Assembly: GCF_019973615.1 (NCBI RefSeq) | Contig: NZ_AP024238.1 | Span: 1,116,001 to 1,180,000, forward strand | Direction of reading: 5' to 3' | Source of the DNA: Rhodoferax lithotrophicus | GTDB taxonomy: Bacteria; Pseudomonadota; Gammaproteobacteria; Burkholderiales; Burkholderiaceae_C | Length of the DNA: 64,000 nucleotides | Shown here: piece by piece, positions 8,631 to 19,313 of the stretch | Layout: the number at the start of each line of letters is the position of its first letter | How positions within the stretch are numbered: the stretch's first letter is position 1 | Notes under the pieces: model-generated | Databases searched by the model: none | Seen by the model: only the letters and a program-made list of their open reading frames with translations | Told to the model about the DNA's origin: nothing | Made by a program: the position numbers and the translations under genes

Positions 8631-9536
8631 CGTGGGGAGTGCCGCGGGCACCAGGTGTTGAGTTTTAAACACCTGCAGCGCATGCTGGTAGGCATCAGCT
8701 GCCACCAGATCCAAATCACTGTGGCCGCCAGCTTTGATCGACACCCATTGTTTGGGGGCATGGGCGGCGGCAAACAGCTGCTCACCCAGGGCGATGGGAA
8801 TGGTGTCATCCTGCTGGCCGTGCAGCATCAGCAAAGGCGCGTGAACTTGACCGATTTTGTCGATGGAGGCAAAACGCTCGGTACTGAACAGCGCCAGCAC
8901 GCGGGTCCAAAAACCGGCCGAGCGGGCCACATCGGCAAAACTGGTGAAGGCGGATTCCAGAATCAGGCCGCCATAGTCTTGGGGGTAGCTCAGCTGGCTG
9001 GCCAGGTCAACGGCCACACCACTGCCCATGGAATGGCCGTAAATTACCCGCTGCGCCGGGCGTGGTTCGCGCCGTACCAGCTCGGCCCAGGCCAGGCGGG
9101 CATCGGCCAGAATAGTTTGCTCGGACGGGGTGATGGCCGTGCTTTGGCCCCAGCCACGGTAGTCCAGCGCCAAAATGGAGAAACCGGCTTGGCGCAGCGA
9201 TTCGATCTTGTGCTGGTTGCCCTCCAGATTGCGGAAAGTGCCATGCAGGTAAAGCAGCGTGGGGGCCTGCGGGTCGGTCTGTGGTAGCCACCACAGACTG
9301 ATGTGTGCTGGCGTACCTGACCTGGGAACTTCAAGCTCATAAAATTGCACAGATGACGGAGAGGTGACCGTACTGCCGTGCGCAGTCAGCATGGGGCGGT
9401 AAATGATTTGCCGTTGTTGATCGGTGAGCCAGGCACAACCGCTCAGCGTTCCGACAAGCCACAAAGTGAGCCACCAGCGCCCCACCGTTTGCCCATTGAC
9501 CCGCCCCTCCAAAAGGGCAGACCAGCTTTTAGCCAT
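8613..9536 (-). CDS. Alpha/beta-hydrolase lipoprotein
   Basis: About 307 residues from the ATG at 9536. A hydrophobic leader ending in TLSGC (lipid Cys about 34) predicts a lipoprotein. The catalytic elements of a serine alpha/beta hydrolase follow: oxyanion segment LYLHGT, nucleophile elbow YGHSMGSG, acid in LHGQQDDTIP and histidine in AGGHSDLD. The family resembles prolyl-oligopeptidase/BEM46-like hydrolases. The frame is open further upstream to 9662, but that part lacks a leader and overlaps the divergent gene. The start codon shares the tetranucleotide CATG with the divergent start at 9535. Substrate unknown. Confidence 0.85.
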   Translation of the reverse strand: MAKSWSALLEGRVNGQTVGRWWLTLWLVGTLSGCAWLTDQQRQIIYRPMLTAHGSTVTSPSSVQFYELEVPRSGTPAHISLWWLPQTDPQAPTLLYLHGTFRNLEGNQHKIESLRQAGFSILALDYRGWGQSTAITPSEQTILADARLAWAELVRREPRPAQRVIYGHSMGSGVAVDLASQLSYPQDYGGLILESAFTSFADVARSAGFWTRVLALFSTERFASIDKIGQVHAPLLMLHGQQDDTIPIALGEQLFAAAHAPKQWVSIKAGGHSDLDLVAADAYQHALQVFKTQHLVPAALPTLQTQN

Positions 9537-10038
9537 GAAGAAAAAATTTTGTTTGAGCATCGGCCTGATTGTGGCGCAGCACTGTGCGCCCGCACTGGCT
9601 GTACCGGAGTTCTTGACCGACTGGACACAGGGCAAGGTGGTGCATTGGCAGTTCAGTCCCATGACCTACCACTACTCCGAAGACCCCGAGCACAAACGGG
9701 TCGTGATGGTCGGTCTGGAGCGTGAGCATGCAGACCGGAGTTTGGACGGGGCGGCATTTTTTACCAATTCGTTTGGTCAACCGACGATCTATTTATATCC
9801 CTGGGGGCGCACTTACAAGTCGATTGCCGGCATTGACAACCTGTCGATCAAATGGACTGCTGGGCTGCTTTATGGTTACCGGGCACCGTATGAAAACAAG
9901 GTGCCGCTGAATTTCAGGGGGCTGTCACTTGCGCTGATTCCTGCTGTGACCTATGAGCTTAAGTCGGATTGGCAAGCCCAGGTCAATATTCTGGGTACCG
10001 CCGGGTTGATGTTCCAGGTGAACAAATTGTTTCGTTAA
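9535..10038 (+). CDS. Small exported protein, unknown function
   Basis: A 167-residue protein from the ATG at 9535. The leader KKKFCLSIGLIVAQHCAPALA suits Sec cleavage near residue 22. The mature part is rich in aromatic and alternating polar residues (WQFSPMTYHYSEDPEHK, SFGQPTIYLYPWGR) and ends VNKLFR, compatible with a small outer-membrane beta-barrel. I recall similar short beta-proteobacterial proteins annotated as sn-glycerol-3-phosphate transporter, but nothing here shows transport. No clear Shine-Dalgarno sequence precedes it, and upstream is the coding start of the divergent lipoprotein. Confidence 0.7.
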   Translation: MKKKFCLSIGLIVAQHCAPALAVPEFLTDWTQGKVVHWQFSPMTYHYSEDPEHKRVVMVGLEREHADRSLDGAAFFTNSFGQPTIYLYPWGRTYKSIAGIDNLSIKWTAGLLYGYRAPYENKVPLNFRGLSLALIPAVTYELKSDWQAQVNILGTAGLMFQVNKLFR

Positions 10039-10367
10039 AGTGCTGGTGATCTGCTTGTGGCATGGTATCTGGCTCTGAAACCTCACAAACCACCCACAGA
10101 TTCCCCAGACGAACCAAGCAATTGATTTACATTTGGAACTGCAGGGTTTGATGATGTGCTAACCGTTGCTTCCCAAAACAATCAAAAGATGACGGCGGCC
10201 AGCTTCAGATGACAAGGTAGTACTTCGCTGAAGAGCCATTGGCAACGAAAAATCTGAAGATATTGATTTGGGTAATGCCAGCGCGCTTGATGCAGGCAAA
10301 GCTGGATGACGAGGATCAAATGCTGATGCAGTTAGGTTTGTTGACAAAATAGCAGGGGTAGCTTGCG
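10039..10367. other. 329-bp gap, no gene recognised
   Basis: This is intergenic DNA before the first AlgX-like gene. The minus-strand open frame crossing it (10159-10533) runs into the signal peptide of that gene and has no recognisable family. No hairpin terminator or dispersed repeat was seen. It may hold the promoter for the 10368-15782 unit. Confidence 0.5.
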
Positions 10368-11735
10368 ATGATGTTTCAAAAAATGATTGCCGGGTTTCGT
10401 TTGTTTTTTTGGCTATGTGCGAGTGCCATGGCCCACGCGCAGACAGAGTCACCCGTGATAGTCGGAAAGAATGATTGGCTATTTGTCCGATATGGAATGG
10501 TGCACGAATCATTTCAGTCAGAGGTATTGGCATCCATCGAACTGATCAAAAAAACCAACCGGATGCTCCAAAAGGCGAACGTACGTCTAGTGGTACTCAC
10601 AACGCCATTAAAAATGGAAATCTATTCTGAATACTTGCCAGACGGGTTCGAAGTGAGCCGGTATATGAAAGGTTTCAATGATGCAACTCTTGCGCGTTTA
10701 TCTGAAGGCGGTGTGGCGGTCATTGATCTGAAAAAAACGATGCGTCAGGCCGCATTGGAAAACCCAGAAACCCCTCTCTTCTACAGATTGGACACACATT
10801 GGACTCATTCCGGTACCTACATTGCAGCCCAAACTGTGCTTCAAGGTTTGTTGACTGAGCCTGGTCTGAAAAAGGTTTACGAAGCCATTCCAGCGGTCCC
10901 ATACACCCTCACCTGGGATAAAAAAATGTATGTGCAGAGCAGGATACGGGATATTGTCAGTTTCCTTCCGACCGGCACCCCGGCCTATGCACCCGAGAGG
11001 ACGAAAAAATTTTCGGTAGTGAGAAGTCGTGATGCGGTCTCGGAAAATGGGAAGGAGGCGACTCAAGGAGGCGAATTAGTGCTGACAGGAAGCAGTATGT
11101 CTGGTGACTGGCTAGGCTTCCCGGATGCGTTGCGTTTTGCGTTACAGCGCAATGTTTCCAATTTTTCGATCAATGGTGACTTAGGCCCCTGGGTTGGGCT
11201 GCGCGCATATTTGCAAAACAATGCTTTCCAGATAAAAAAACCGTCTCTGATACTTTGGGAAATACCGGGGCAGACTTTCGAGCTTGGGCCCAATTATCAG
11301 CTCAGATTGGAGCGCTATAAGATCCATCCTCAACTCTGGTTATTGCAAATTGCGGCACTGACGGAGCCCGTGTGTGATCCAGTTTCAGTAAAAATCCAGG
11401 TCAGAGCGGGCGCTGGTTCCCCCACTGGGCAAGAATCTGCGAACTCAATGCGTAGCGCTTTTGAAATTCAATTTGACAAGCCACTGGATTCTTCGATGTA
11501 TCTTCGCGCAAAAGCCGTGACGAATGGTACTCAACAGATGACGGTAGAGGCATGGAGCAAACAGCAATTGAAGCATCGAATGAATGTAGATGCCGGTACT
11601 GATGGCACTGATCATGCTTTGAGAATACCGATCGGCGTAGGGCTCAAAGACATCAGTCAGTTGAAAGTAAACGGAATATCAGCGATAAGTGACGTTCAGA
11701 TGTGCAAGTACTCAGAGAACTGGTTGGCACGGTAA
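10368..11735 (+). CDS. AlgX/AlgJ-like SGNH-family acyltransferase, first copy
   Basis: 455 residues with a signal peptide (FRLFFWLCASAMAHA). It is recognised as the AlgX/AlgJ (DHHW) type by GKNDWLFVR near 33-41, the catalytic Asp/His pair in DTHW (142-145) and a serine-nucleophile block GSSMS (241-245). In the AlgX family the Asp, His and Ser transfer acetyl groups to exported polysaccharide in the periplasm. A C-terminal region of about 130 residues has a beta-rich look, as in the carbohydrate-binding part of AlgX. A paralogue follows 46 bases later. An alternative ATG lies one codon downstream. The acyl group transferred is unknown. Confidence 0.8.
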   Translation: MMFQKMIAGFRLFFWLCASAMAHAQTESPVIVGKNDWLFVRYGMVHESFQSEVLASIELIKKTNRMLQKANVRLVVLTTPLKMEIYSEYLPDGFEVSRYMKGFNDATLARLSEGGVAVIDLKKTMRQAALENPETPLFYRLDTHWTHSGTYIAAQTVLQGLLTEPGLKKVYEAIPAVPYTLTWDKKMYVQSRIRDIVSFLPTGTPAYAPERTKKFSVVRSRDAVSENGKEATQGGELVLTGSSMSGDWLGFPDALRFALQRNVSNFSINGDLGPWVGLRAYLQNNAFQIKKPSLILWEIPGQTFELGPNYQLRLERYKIHPQLWLLQIAALTEPVCDPVSVKIQVRAGAGSPTGQESANSMRSAFEIQFDKPLDSSMYLRAKAVTNGTQQMTVEAWSKQQLKHRMNVDAGTDGTDHALRIPIGVGLKDISQLKVNGISAISDVQMCKYSENWLAR

Positions 11736-11781
11736 CTTAACCTGACTTGAATCCAGTTGGTAAATTTGATGTGACGGCATC

Positions 11782-13182
11782 GTGTCGATGGAAATGATAA
11801 AAAATTGCTGTGTCAATAAATGGCGATGTGTTGCCTTTTTGTCCGGCGCCCTTGGCATGGTTTCTGTGCACGGTGGCGAGTCTCTGGGCATTGTCGGCAA
11901 AAATGACTGGCTCTTTTTACGATCTGAATTGTCGAGTCCGGCAGAAGCGTCTGCCAACGCAGAGACCATTTCGCTGATTGGGCGTTTCAACAAAGTGCTT
12001 GCGGCTAACGGCATCAGCATGGTCGTCACGATGGTGCCAGTGAAGGTACGTTTGTACGCCGAGTATCTTCCTGACAACATCAAACTCAACGATTACATGG
12101 CTGGTAATTACGAGCGTATGAGCAAGGCGTTACAGGCCGCCGGGGTGACGGTGATTGATCTCAATACGCCTTTCTTGAACAGTCCCATGCGGAACTCAGA
12201 TACGCCCCTTTTTTATCGGCTTGATGGACATTGGAGCTTTATTGGTGCCAAGTTGGCGGCTGAAACCGTCAAGGCTGGCATAGATGCCAACCCCATGCTG
12301 AAAAAGGCGCTTGATGCAACACCTGAAGTGGCGTTTCAAATGAACGTCGGCAAGCGCAAACTTCCGACCAAAGTACATGATTTGATGGCTTTGATACCAC
12401 CCAATTATGGGACTTTTGCACCTGAGCGATTCACGCCGGTCAGCGTGATTCGAGCCCAGGAGCAGAATGAAGCCAACCGTGTACCCATCGGGATCACGGT
12501 GCAGGGCAGCAGTTTCTCCCAGGAGTGGACTGGCTTTGTGGATGCGCTGCGTTTTGTGTTGCAGCGCGATATTTTGAATGTCTCGGTGACGGCGAATATC
12601 GGATCCTGGTTTGGTATGGAAAGCTATTTGAGTAGTGATGCCTTCCAGACCAATGCGCCCAAAATACTGATCTGGGAAAGGCCCGAGTACACCATGCGCG
12701 CGCCACCGAATTTTCAATTTCAGGACGCACGTTATGTGAGCAACAATACTGAATGGCTGTTGCGCGCCTCGGCCTGGGTACAGGGTACTTGCAAACCATC
12801 GACTGTGATTGCTAAGGTGATGCCGGTCAGTTTGGCGGCAAACGGAGCCAATTTGAATGACGGAATGGTCACAGGGCCGACCAGCGACAAGGAATTCATC
12901 GAGATCAGTTTTAACAAGCCCATCGAAAAGCTGGATTACCTGGCCGCAAGGATTACCGCCGCCGGATCAAAAACCTTAATTTTTGAGGGTTCTGGCCCCG
13001 GGGTGGCAACACGCCGGTTTACATTGAATATCGCTGGGGATGCTGCTGCGCATGCCCTGAAAACACCATTGCTATCGAATAGTCGGGGTTTCACAAAATT
13101 GCGAATCTACCCAGGGAAACGCCAAAGTTTTGCCCTGCATGGGCTGAAAATTTGCCGCCAGCCTGAAGACATTCTTGACTAA
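11782..13182 (+). CDS. AlgX/AlgJ-like SGNH-family acyltransferase, second copy
   Basis: 466 residues from a GTG start. It is a paralogue of the preceding gene with the same architecture: leader, GIVGKNDWLFLR, DGHW (148-151) in place of DTHW, QGSSFS (241-246) and a C-terminal beta-rich domain. Shared phrases include SDTPLFYRLD, RFVLQRDILNVSV and ILIWERPEY. Both copies keep the Asp, His and Ser positions of the predicted catalytic triad, so neither looks dead. Tandem duplication could mean two acceptors or a heteromeric transferase. An in-frame ATG two codons later is an alternative start. Confidence 0.8.
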   Translation: MSMEMIKNCCVNKWRCVAFLSGALGMVSVHGGESLGIVGKNDWLFLRSELSSPAEASANAETISLIGRFNKVLAANGISMVVTMVPVKVRLYAEYLPDNIKLNDYMAGNYERMSKALQAAGVTVIDLNTPFLNSPMRNSDTPLFYRLDGHWSFIGAKLAAETVKAGIDANPMLKKALDATPEVAFQMNVGKRKLPTKVHDLMALIPPNYGTFAPERFTPVSVIRAQEQNEANRVPIGITVQGSSFSQEWTGFVDALRFVLQRDILNVSVTANIGSWFGMESYLSSDAFQTNAPKILIWERPEYTMRAPPNFQFQDARYVSNNTEWLLRASAWVQGTCKPSTVIAKVMPVSLAANGANLNDGMVTGPTSDKEFIEISFNKPIEKLDYLAARITAAGSKTLIFEGSGPGVATRRFTLNIAGDAAAHALKTPLLSNSRGFTKLRIYPGKRQSFALHGLKICRQPEDILD

Positions 13183-13311
13183 TGCGGGGTGCAGGCCGGT
13201 GCAGGAATGGCTTTGTCTGTCCCCGTCGTGGTTCTGTGGACGGTAAGCCCAAGATAGCCCCCATGTGCTAAAGTGTCCGCGAATCCGACTTCATTTCCTT
13301 AGGAGCAACGC

Positions 13312-13581
13312 ATGGCAACTATCCAGCCTCAGGACGATCCTCGGGGGGATATTCACCTCGTCGTGGAGGGTATCTTTCGAGAACTTTTTCGGGATAAAAG
13401 TCTCGTTATACACACAGAGACAAGCGCCAAGGATATTGAAGGTTGGGACTCTCTTGCCCATATCACGCTCATCGTGGCCATTGAAAAAAAATTTGGCATT
13501 AAATTCAAACTCGCCGAGTTACAGGATGTTCGTAACGTAGGCGACATTCTGGCTCTTGTAAAGACCAAGACGGGAAAATGA
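13312..13581 (+). CDS. Acyl/peptidyl carrier protein
   Basis: 89 residues with the carrier signature GWDSLAHI; Ser47 would receive phosphopantetheine. A good AGGAG ribosome site precedes the ATG at 13312. The stop overlaps the adenylation-enzyme start by four bases (ATGA), so the two are translationally coupled, as expected for a carrier and its loading enzyme. Compared with fatty-acid ACP, it lacks the typical ...DSLDTVEL sequence and looks more like the DltC/PCP group. Confidence 0.9.
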   Translation: MATIQPQDDPRGDIHLVVEGIFRELFRDKSLVIHTETSAKDIEGWDSLAHITLIVAIEKKFGIKFKLAELQDVRNVGDILALVKTKTGK

Positions 13582-15116
13582 GTCTTCCCTACGTAACCAC
13601 TTTTGTTGACGATTTTTTTCGCTGCGCCGGGCTCTTTCCGAACGAGCCAGCGTTGGTTTTTCCTGATCAAACGACGACTTATGCGGAGCTTCTGGCTCTC
13701 GTTCAGGGGATTCGTGACTCGATAGATTCGGAAGTCCCGATTAATGAACGGCGAATTGCAGTGTATGCAACGCAGGATGCTTATACGTATGCCACGATCC
13801 TTGCGATCCTTGCGTCGGGTAGGGCCTATGTTCCTCTGAATCCTCACAACCCTGCGCAGCGCAACGGCAGTTGTCTGACGCAGGCTGATGTTTCCACACT
13901 CTTTCAATCGGGCGCTGAAACTGAAATCAGTCAATGGGTTCTGGCGCAGCGACTTCCGATAAAAATCTTGAATCTGCGGAATATCTCTTCAAGCCCGTCA
14001 GAACGGGTGCCCACGCCAGTCCGCGAGACTGACATGGCGTACCTGCTCTTTACCTCCGGTAGCACGGGTAATCCCAAGGGTGTCCCTATCTACCATGGGA
14101 ACCTGAGGCGGTTTATGAAAGCGTTTCTCAGCGAAATGGGTTTCGAGTTTCGACCGACGGACCGTTTCCTGCAGATGTTTGACCTTACTTTTGACCTTTC
14201 CATCATGTCCTTTGCAGCCCCGCTTGCTCTCGGTGCCGCATGTCATGTCGTCACGGGCTCAGGTGTCGGTTTCCTGGACGTGGTGAAAACACTTCAACGT
14301 GGAAAGATATCGGTCGCGTTGATGGTGCCTTCCGTGTTGTCTTTTTTGGAGAGGTATCTCGACGAGATAGATTTGCCGGACATGCGCTATTCTCTTTTTT
14401 GCGGCGAAGCGCTTCCCGCTTTGTTGGCTGAAAAATGGCATCGATGTATTCCATCGGCACGCCTGTTCAACGTTTACGGTCCCACTGAGGCAACGATTTT
14501 TTGCTCCGTTTACGAGTTGAAATCGCCTTTGGGTTCCTCTGGTGAATACCAGGGCGTGGTTTCCATCGGAGTGCCGATGCCAGGAACCGTGTTCTCCCTC
14601 ATCAGTGAAAAGGGAGACTGCGTTGCCCCTGGAGAAAAAGGCGAGCTTGTGATTTCTGGCGGGCAGGTAACCGATCAATACTGGCGCAACCCGGAAAAGA
14701 CACTTGCTGCTTTCTCCGTTCGTTCGGGCGAAGCGCCAGCCTACCGGACGGGTGATATTGCCTTTGAATCAGAGGGTAATTATTATTATTGCGGGCGTGT
14801 GGATTACCAACTGAAGGTGGACGGGTATCGTATTGAGGCCGGAGAGGTAGAGCATCATGCCAGAAGCCTTGCCGGTGTCCGAAATGTCGCTCTTGTTGGC
14901 CAAGCAGAGACGAATGGGAAAGTCATACTGCATTTATTTCTAGAGGCATCCGACATTGATCAGGAGTCGCTCCGAATGGCATGCAAGACTCACCTGGCAG
15001 GGGAACTTCCTTCTTATATGCTCCCTCATCAGATACATGTGCTCGACTCTTTTCCCTTGAATCAGAATGGGAAAATTGATCGAAAAGCGCTGATTTCGAG
15101 TGTTCACCAGGGATAA
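13578..15116 (+). CDS. Amino-acid-type adenylation enzyme (DltA-like carrier-protein ligase)
   Basis: A stand-alone 512-residue adenylation enzyme that would activate a carboxylate with ATP and load it on the adjacent carrier. Core motifs in order: LLFTSGSTGNPKG (156-168), FDLSIM (205-210) whose Asp binds the amino group in amino-acid-activating enzymes, NVYGPTEAT (298-306), YRTGD (389-393), GRVDYQLKVDGYRIEAGE (406-423) and NQNGKIDRKAL (495-505) with the catalytic Lys near 499. No condensation or thioesterase domain is present. Size and the FDLS block resemble DltA, D-alanine:carrier ligase. That the substrate is an amino acid is inferred; D-alanine specifically is not shown. Confidence 0.88.
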   Translation: MSLPYVTTFVDDFFRCAGLFPNEPALVFPDQTTTYAELLALVQGIRDSIDSEVPINERRIAVYATQDAYTYATILAILASGRAYVPLNPHNPAQRNGSCLTQADVSTLFQSGAETEISQWVLAQRLPIKILNLRNISSSPSERVPTPVRETDMAYLLFTSGSTGNPKGVPIYHGNLRRFMKAFLSEMGFEFRPTDRFLQMFDLTFDLSIMSFAAPLALGAACHVVTGSGVGFLDVVKTLQRGKISVALMVPSVLSFLERYLDEIDLPDMRYSLFCGEALPALLAEKWHRCIPSARLFNVYGPTEATIFCSVYELKSPLGSSGEYQGVVSIGVPMPGTVFSLISEKGDCVAPGEKGELVISGGQVTDQYWRNPEKTLAAFSVRSGEAPAYRTGDIAFESEGNYYYCGRVDYQLKVDGYRIEAGEVEHHARSLAGVRNVALVGQAETNGKVILHLFLEASDIDQESLRMACKTHLAGELPSYMLPHQIHVLDSFPLNQNGKIDRKALISSVHQG

Positions 15117-15119
15117 GCC

Positions 15120-15782
15120 ATGGACGATTTGGTTTTCCGAAAAGCTGCCCCGGCCGATTTGCCCTTTCTCATCGCTGCCGTGAAAGCTGCGGAAAAGCTG
15201 GGCACAGCCAGTTGCACCTATGAAAAGCTTTTTCTGCTGAGTGACGCAGAGGTCGATGCACTGCTCAACCAAGCACTCTCGATTGAAAGTGACGGATATC
15301 AGCTTGCCCTGAGCACCTTTTTCGTTTACACGAGGGGTGGTGTTCCGGTTGCCTGTTGTTCTGCATGGATTGAGGCCGCAGATGGTATTCCCAGTGGGTT
15401 CAAGATGGCTGCCGTGCTTTCTGATCTATTGGGTTTTGAGAAATGGATCGATGCGAAAGCTGCGATCAAGGCGTTTGCCGATGCAACCCCCAAGCGTACT
15501 GCTGGGGCGCTGCAGATGGAGACGTTTTACGTCGAACCAAGTTTTCGGGGGCAAGGCATCACGGTGCAAATCATCGACAGTGTGATACGCAGTTTCAGTA
15601 ACGTTGTTATGCCTGCGAAGATCGCCGAAATCACCATGTTCGAAGGAAACGCCGAGGCACTTCGCGCATACCAGAAAGCCGGATTTCACATCCACCGCAA
15701 AGGTGATCCCGGCAATGCGCTTTTTCGGACTCTGACAGGCAGTGCTGGTTTTATTCAGTTGCACAAAACGATCAGAGCCTAA
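15120..15782 (+). CDS. GNAT-family N-acyltransferase
   Basis: A 220-residue predicted cytosolic acyl-CoA-dependent transferase. The acetyl-CoA loop is the FYVEPSFRGQGITVQIIDSV region (about 139-158), and ITMFEGNAEALRAYQKAGF is the typical C-terminal GNAT segment. It begins three bases after the adenylation-enzyme stop, so it belongs to the same operon. It may acylate the amino group of the carrier-bound amino acid or another intermediate. That is an inference from context; the family alone does not give the substrate. Confidence 0.8.
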   Translation: MDDLVFRKAAPADLPFLIAAVKAAEKLGTASCTYEKLFLLSDAEVDALLNQALSIESDGYQLALSTFFVYTRGGVPVACCSAWIEAADGIPSGFKMAAVLSDLLGFEKWIDAKAAIKAFADATPKRTAGALQMETFYVEPSFRGQGITVQIIDSVIRSFSNVVMPAKIAEITMFEGNAEALRAYQKAGFHIHRKGDPGNALFRTLTGSAGFIQLHKTIRA

Positions 15783-15790
15783 GGGCTGCA

Positions 15791-15820
15791 CAGAGGCACG
15801 AGTCGCCCTGGCGACCTCTG
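15791..15820. other. Stem-loop after the GNAT gene
   Basis: CAGAGG pairs with CCTCTG, with an inner GTCGCC/GGCGAC stem and a bulge. No T-run follows. It could be an RNA processing site or weak terminator between the carrier operon and the MBOAT gene 140 bases away. Confidence 0.35.
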
Positions 15821-15962
15821 TTCAGTGGTGTAGACAGATATGTTATTCAATGTAGCCTGTAAACCTCAATGCCCAAACTCTGGAAAGTGAGCAAATTGTT
15901 CTGCCAGCACGGTAAGCGTTGGTATTTTGCTTGGGTTGCTGCGAACTCACCCTTTTTTGAAT

Positions 15963-17483
15963 ATGTTGTTTAACTCCTCAGTTTTTGTTTTCATTTTCAT
16001 GCCAGTCGTATTTGCTGGCTATTTTCTGATCGCCAGAAAAAGTCATCAAGAGGCGCTTGCATGGTTGGCTATGGCTTCGATTTTCTTTTATGCTTATTGG
16101 AGCATCAAGGCTCTACCGGTTTTGGTGATATCCATCTGCATCAACTATGGTTTCGGAACTCTGCTAGCAAAGCAAGAACTAAAATATCGAAAAGTAATAT
16201 TAATATTGGCAATTGCAGCTAATCTGGTAGCTTTGGGGTATTATAAATACATCAATTTTTTCATTGATAATATCAATGATATATGTGATCTGATGGAGCT
16301 GGATCCATTGGATTCAATTAATATATTTTTGCCTATTGGGATTTCATTTTTCACTTTCACTCAAATTGCTTTTTTGATTGATAACTATCAAGATAAAGTG
16401 AAAGAACGTAATTTTATTCAGTACACCCTTTTTGTTTCTTTTTTTCCTCATCTTTTAGCTGGACCGTTGCTTTACCATAGGCAAATGATGCCGCAGTTCT
16501 CGATTCCGGAGAATTTTGTAATTCAAAAAGAAAAAATTGTTACTGGATTATTAATTTTTACTGTTGGGTTGGCGAAAAAACTATTGATTGCGGATACTTT
16601 AAATAGTTATATATCTACCTTTTACAATTCACTAGCTCAAGATTTTGAACCCAATTTTTTGGCATCCTGGACTGCATGTCTAGGATACACTTTTCAGCTT
16701 TATTTTGATTTCTCTGGGTACTCTGACATGGCGGTTGGAATAGCCTTATTATTTGGTATCTGGTTGCCATTTAACTTTAATTCTCCTTTGCGAGCCACCA
16801 GCATCATTGATTTTTGGCAACGTTGGCATATTACCCTTACTAAATACGTCGGAGATTATTTATACACGCCAATCACTTTGCAATTCATGCGTCTGGGTCA
16901 AAACCTGCCGCCAACCTTTGGATTCCTTTTTTCCCTGGTTATTCCAACGGTTTTTATCTTTTTGATTTTAGGTTTTTGGCATGGGGCCAATTGGACATAC
17001 GTGGTCTTTGGAGGTATGCATGGTTTGTATATTGTGACGAATCATCTCTGGAGAAAATTTTTTCCAGTTTTGAGCAAACAAAATAGAAATAATCAATCTT
17101 GTAAAACTTTGAAGTTGACTGCTGCTTGGATATTAACTTTTTTAGCTGTTAATGTTGCATGTGTCATGTTTCGTTCTGATAGCATTTCCACAGCCGTTGT
17201 TGTTTACAAAGGAATGCTGGGGTTCAATGGGTATTCTTTGGGAAATATGCCTGATATTCAGGCATGGATATTCAATTTAAGAATCATTCTTTTGACAATG
17301 ATTTCCGCTTTTCTGATAGTTTTCTTGATACCCAACACTATTCGCATAGCTTCGTTGTCTGAAAAAATTCTTACTGATAAAGGAGTGTTAATCTATGTTT
17401 TTGTTGCTATTTTGCTTGGAATAATATATTCGTTGTTGCAGCTTGATTTTCATGGGAGTCCATTTCTATATTTTCAATTTTAA
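15963..17483 (+). CDS. MBOAT-family membrane O-acyltransferase (AlgI/DltB-like)
   Basis: A 506-residue polytopic membrane protein that would carry an acyl or aminoacyl group across the inner membrane. The start at 15963 gives the classic N-terminus MLFNSSVFVFIFMPVVFAGY; an in-frame TTG at 15927 is less likely. Conserved pieces: GISFFTFTQIAFLID, LAGPLLYHRQMMPQ, FWQRWHITLT with His289, and GFWHGANWTYVVFGGMHG with the family's catalytic His at 340. The gene is far more AT-rich than anything around it, suggesting separate acquisition. With the carrier, ligase and AlgX-like proteins upstream it would form the transmembrane step of the modification pathway. A strong terminator follows. Confidence 0.9.
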   Translation: MLFNSSVFVFIFMPVVFAGYFLIARKSHQEALAWLAMASIFFYAYWSIKALPVLVISICINYGFGTLLAKQELKYRKVILILAIAANLVALGYYKYINFFIDNINDICDLMELDPLDSINIFLPIGISFFTFTQIAFLIDNYQDKVKERNFIQYTLFVSFFPHLLAGPLLYHRQMMPQFSIPENFVIQKEKIVTGLLIFTVGLAKKLLIADTLNSYISTFYNSLAQDFEPNFLASWTACLGYTFQLYFDFSGYSDMAVGIALLFGIWLPFNFNSPLRATSIIDFWQRWHITLTKYVGDYLYTPITLQFMRLGQNLPPTFGFLFSLVIPTVFIFLILGFWHGANWTYVVFGGMHGLYIVTNHLWRKFFPVLSKQNRNNQSCKTLKLTAAWILTFLAVNVACVMFRSDSISTAVVVYKGMLGFNGYSLGNMPDIQAWIFNLRIILLTMISAFLIVFLIPNTIRIASLSEKILTDKGVLIYVFVAILLGIIYSLLQLDFHGSPFLYFQF

Positions 17484-17533
17484 ATTAATATTTAATGTGA
17501 ATGATATCTATGTATTAATTTATGTTTGAAAAT

Positions 17534-17570
17534 AAAAAAGGCCCCGCGATTTATTGCGGGGCCTTTTTTT
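17534..17570. terminator. Bidirectional rho-independent terminator
   Basis: GGCCCCGC and GCGGGGCC form an eight-base stem over a short loop, flanked by an A-run on the left and a T-run on the right. It can therefore end transcription of both the MBOAT gene (+) and groEL (-). Confidence 0.92.
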
Positions 17571-17621
17571 GAGGGGGAGAACAGGAGAGCACCGGAGTGC
17601 TCAGGCACTGCAGTCGGGTAA

Positions 17622-19298
<1,677 letters not shown>

Positions 19299-19313
19299 TT
19301 AAGTGAAATGAAC

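Noticed and set aside
10159..10533. 124-residue minus-strand open frame in the gap before the AlgX-like genes
   Set aside because: It crosses the leader of the first AlgX-like gene and has no recognisable homology.
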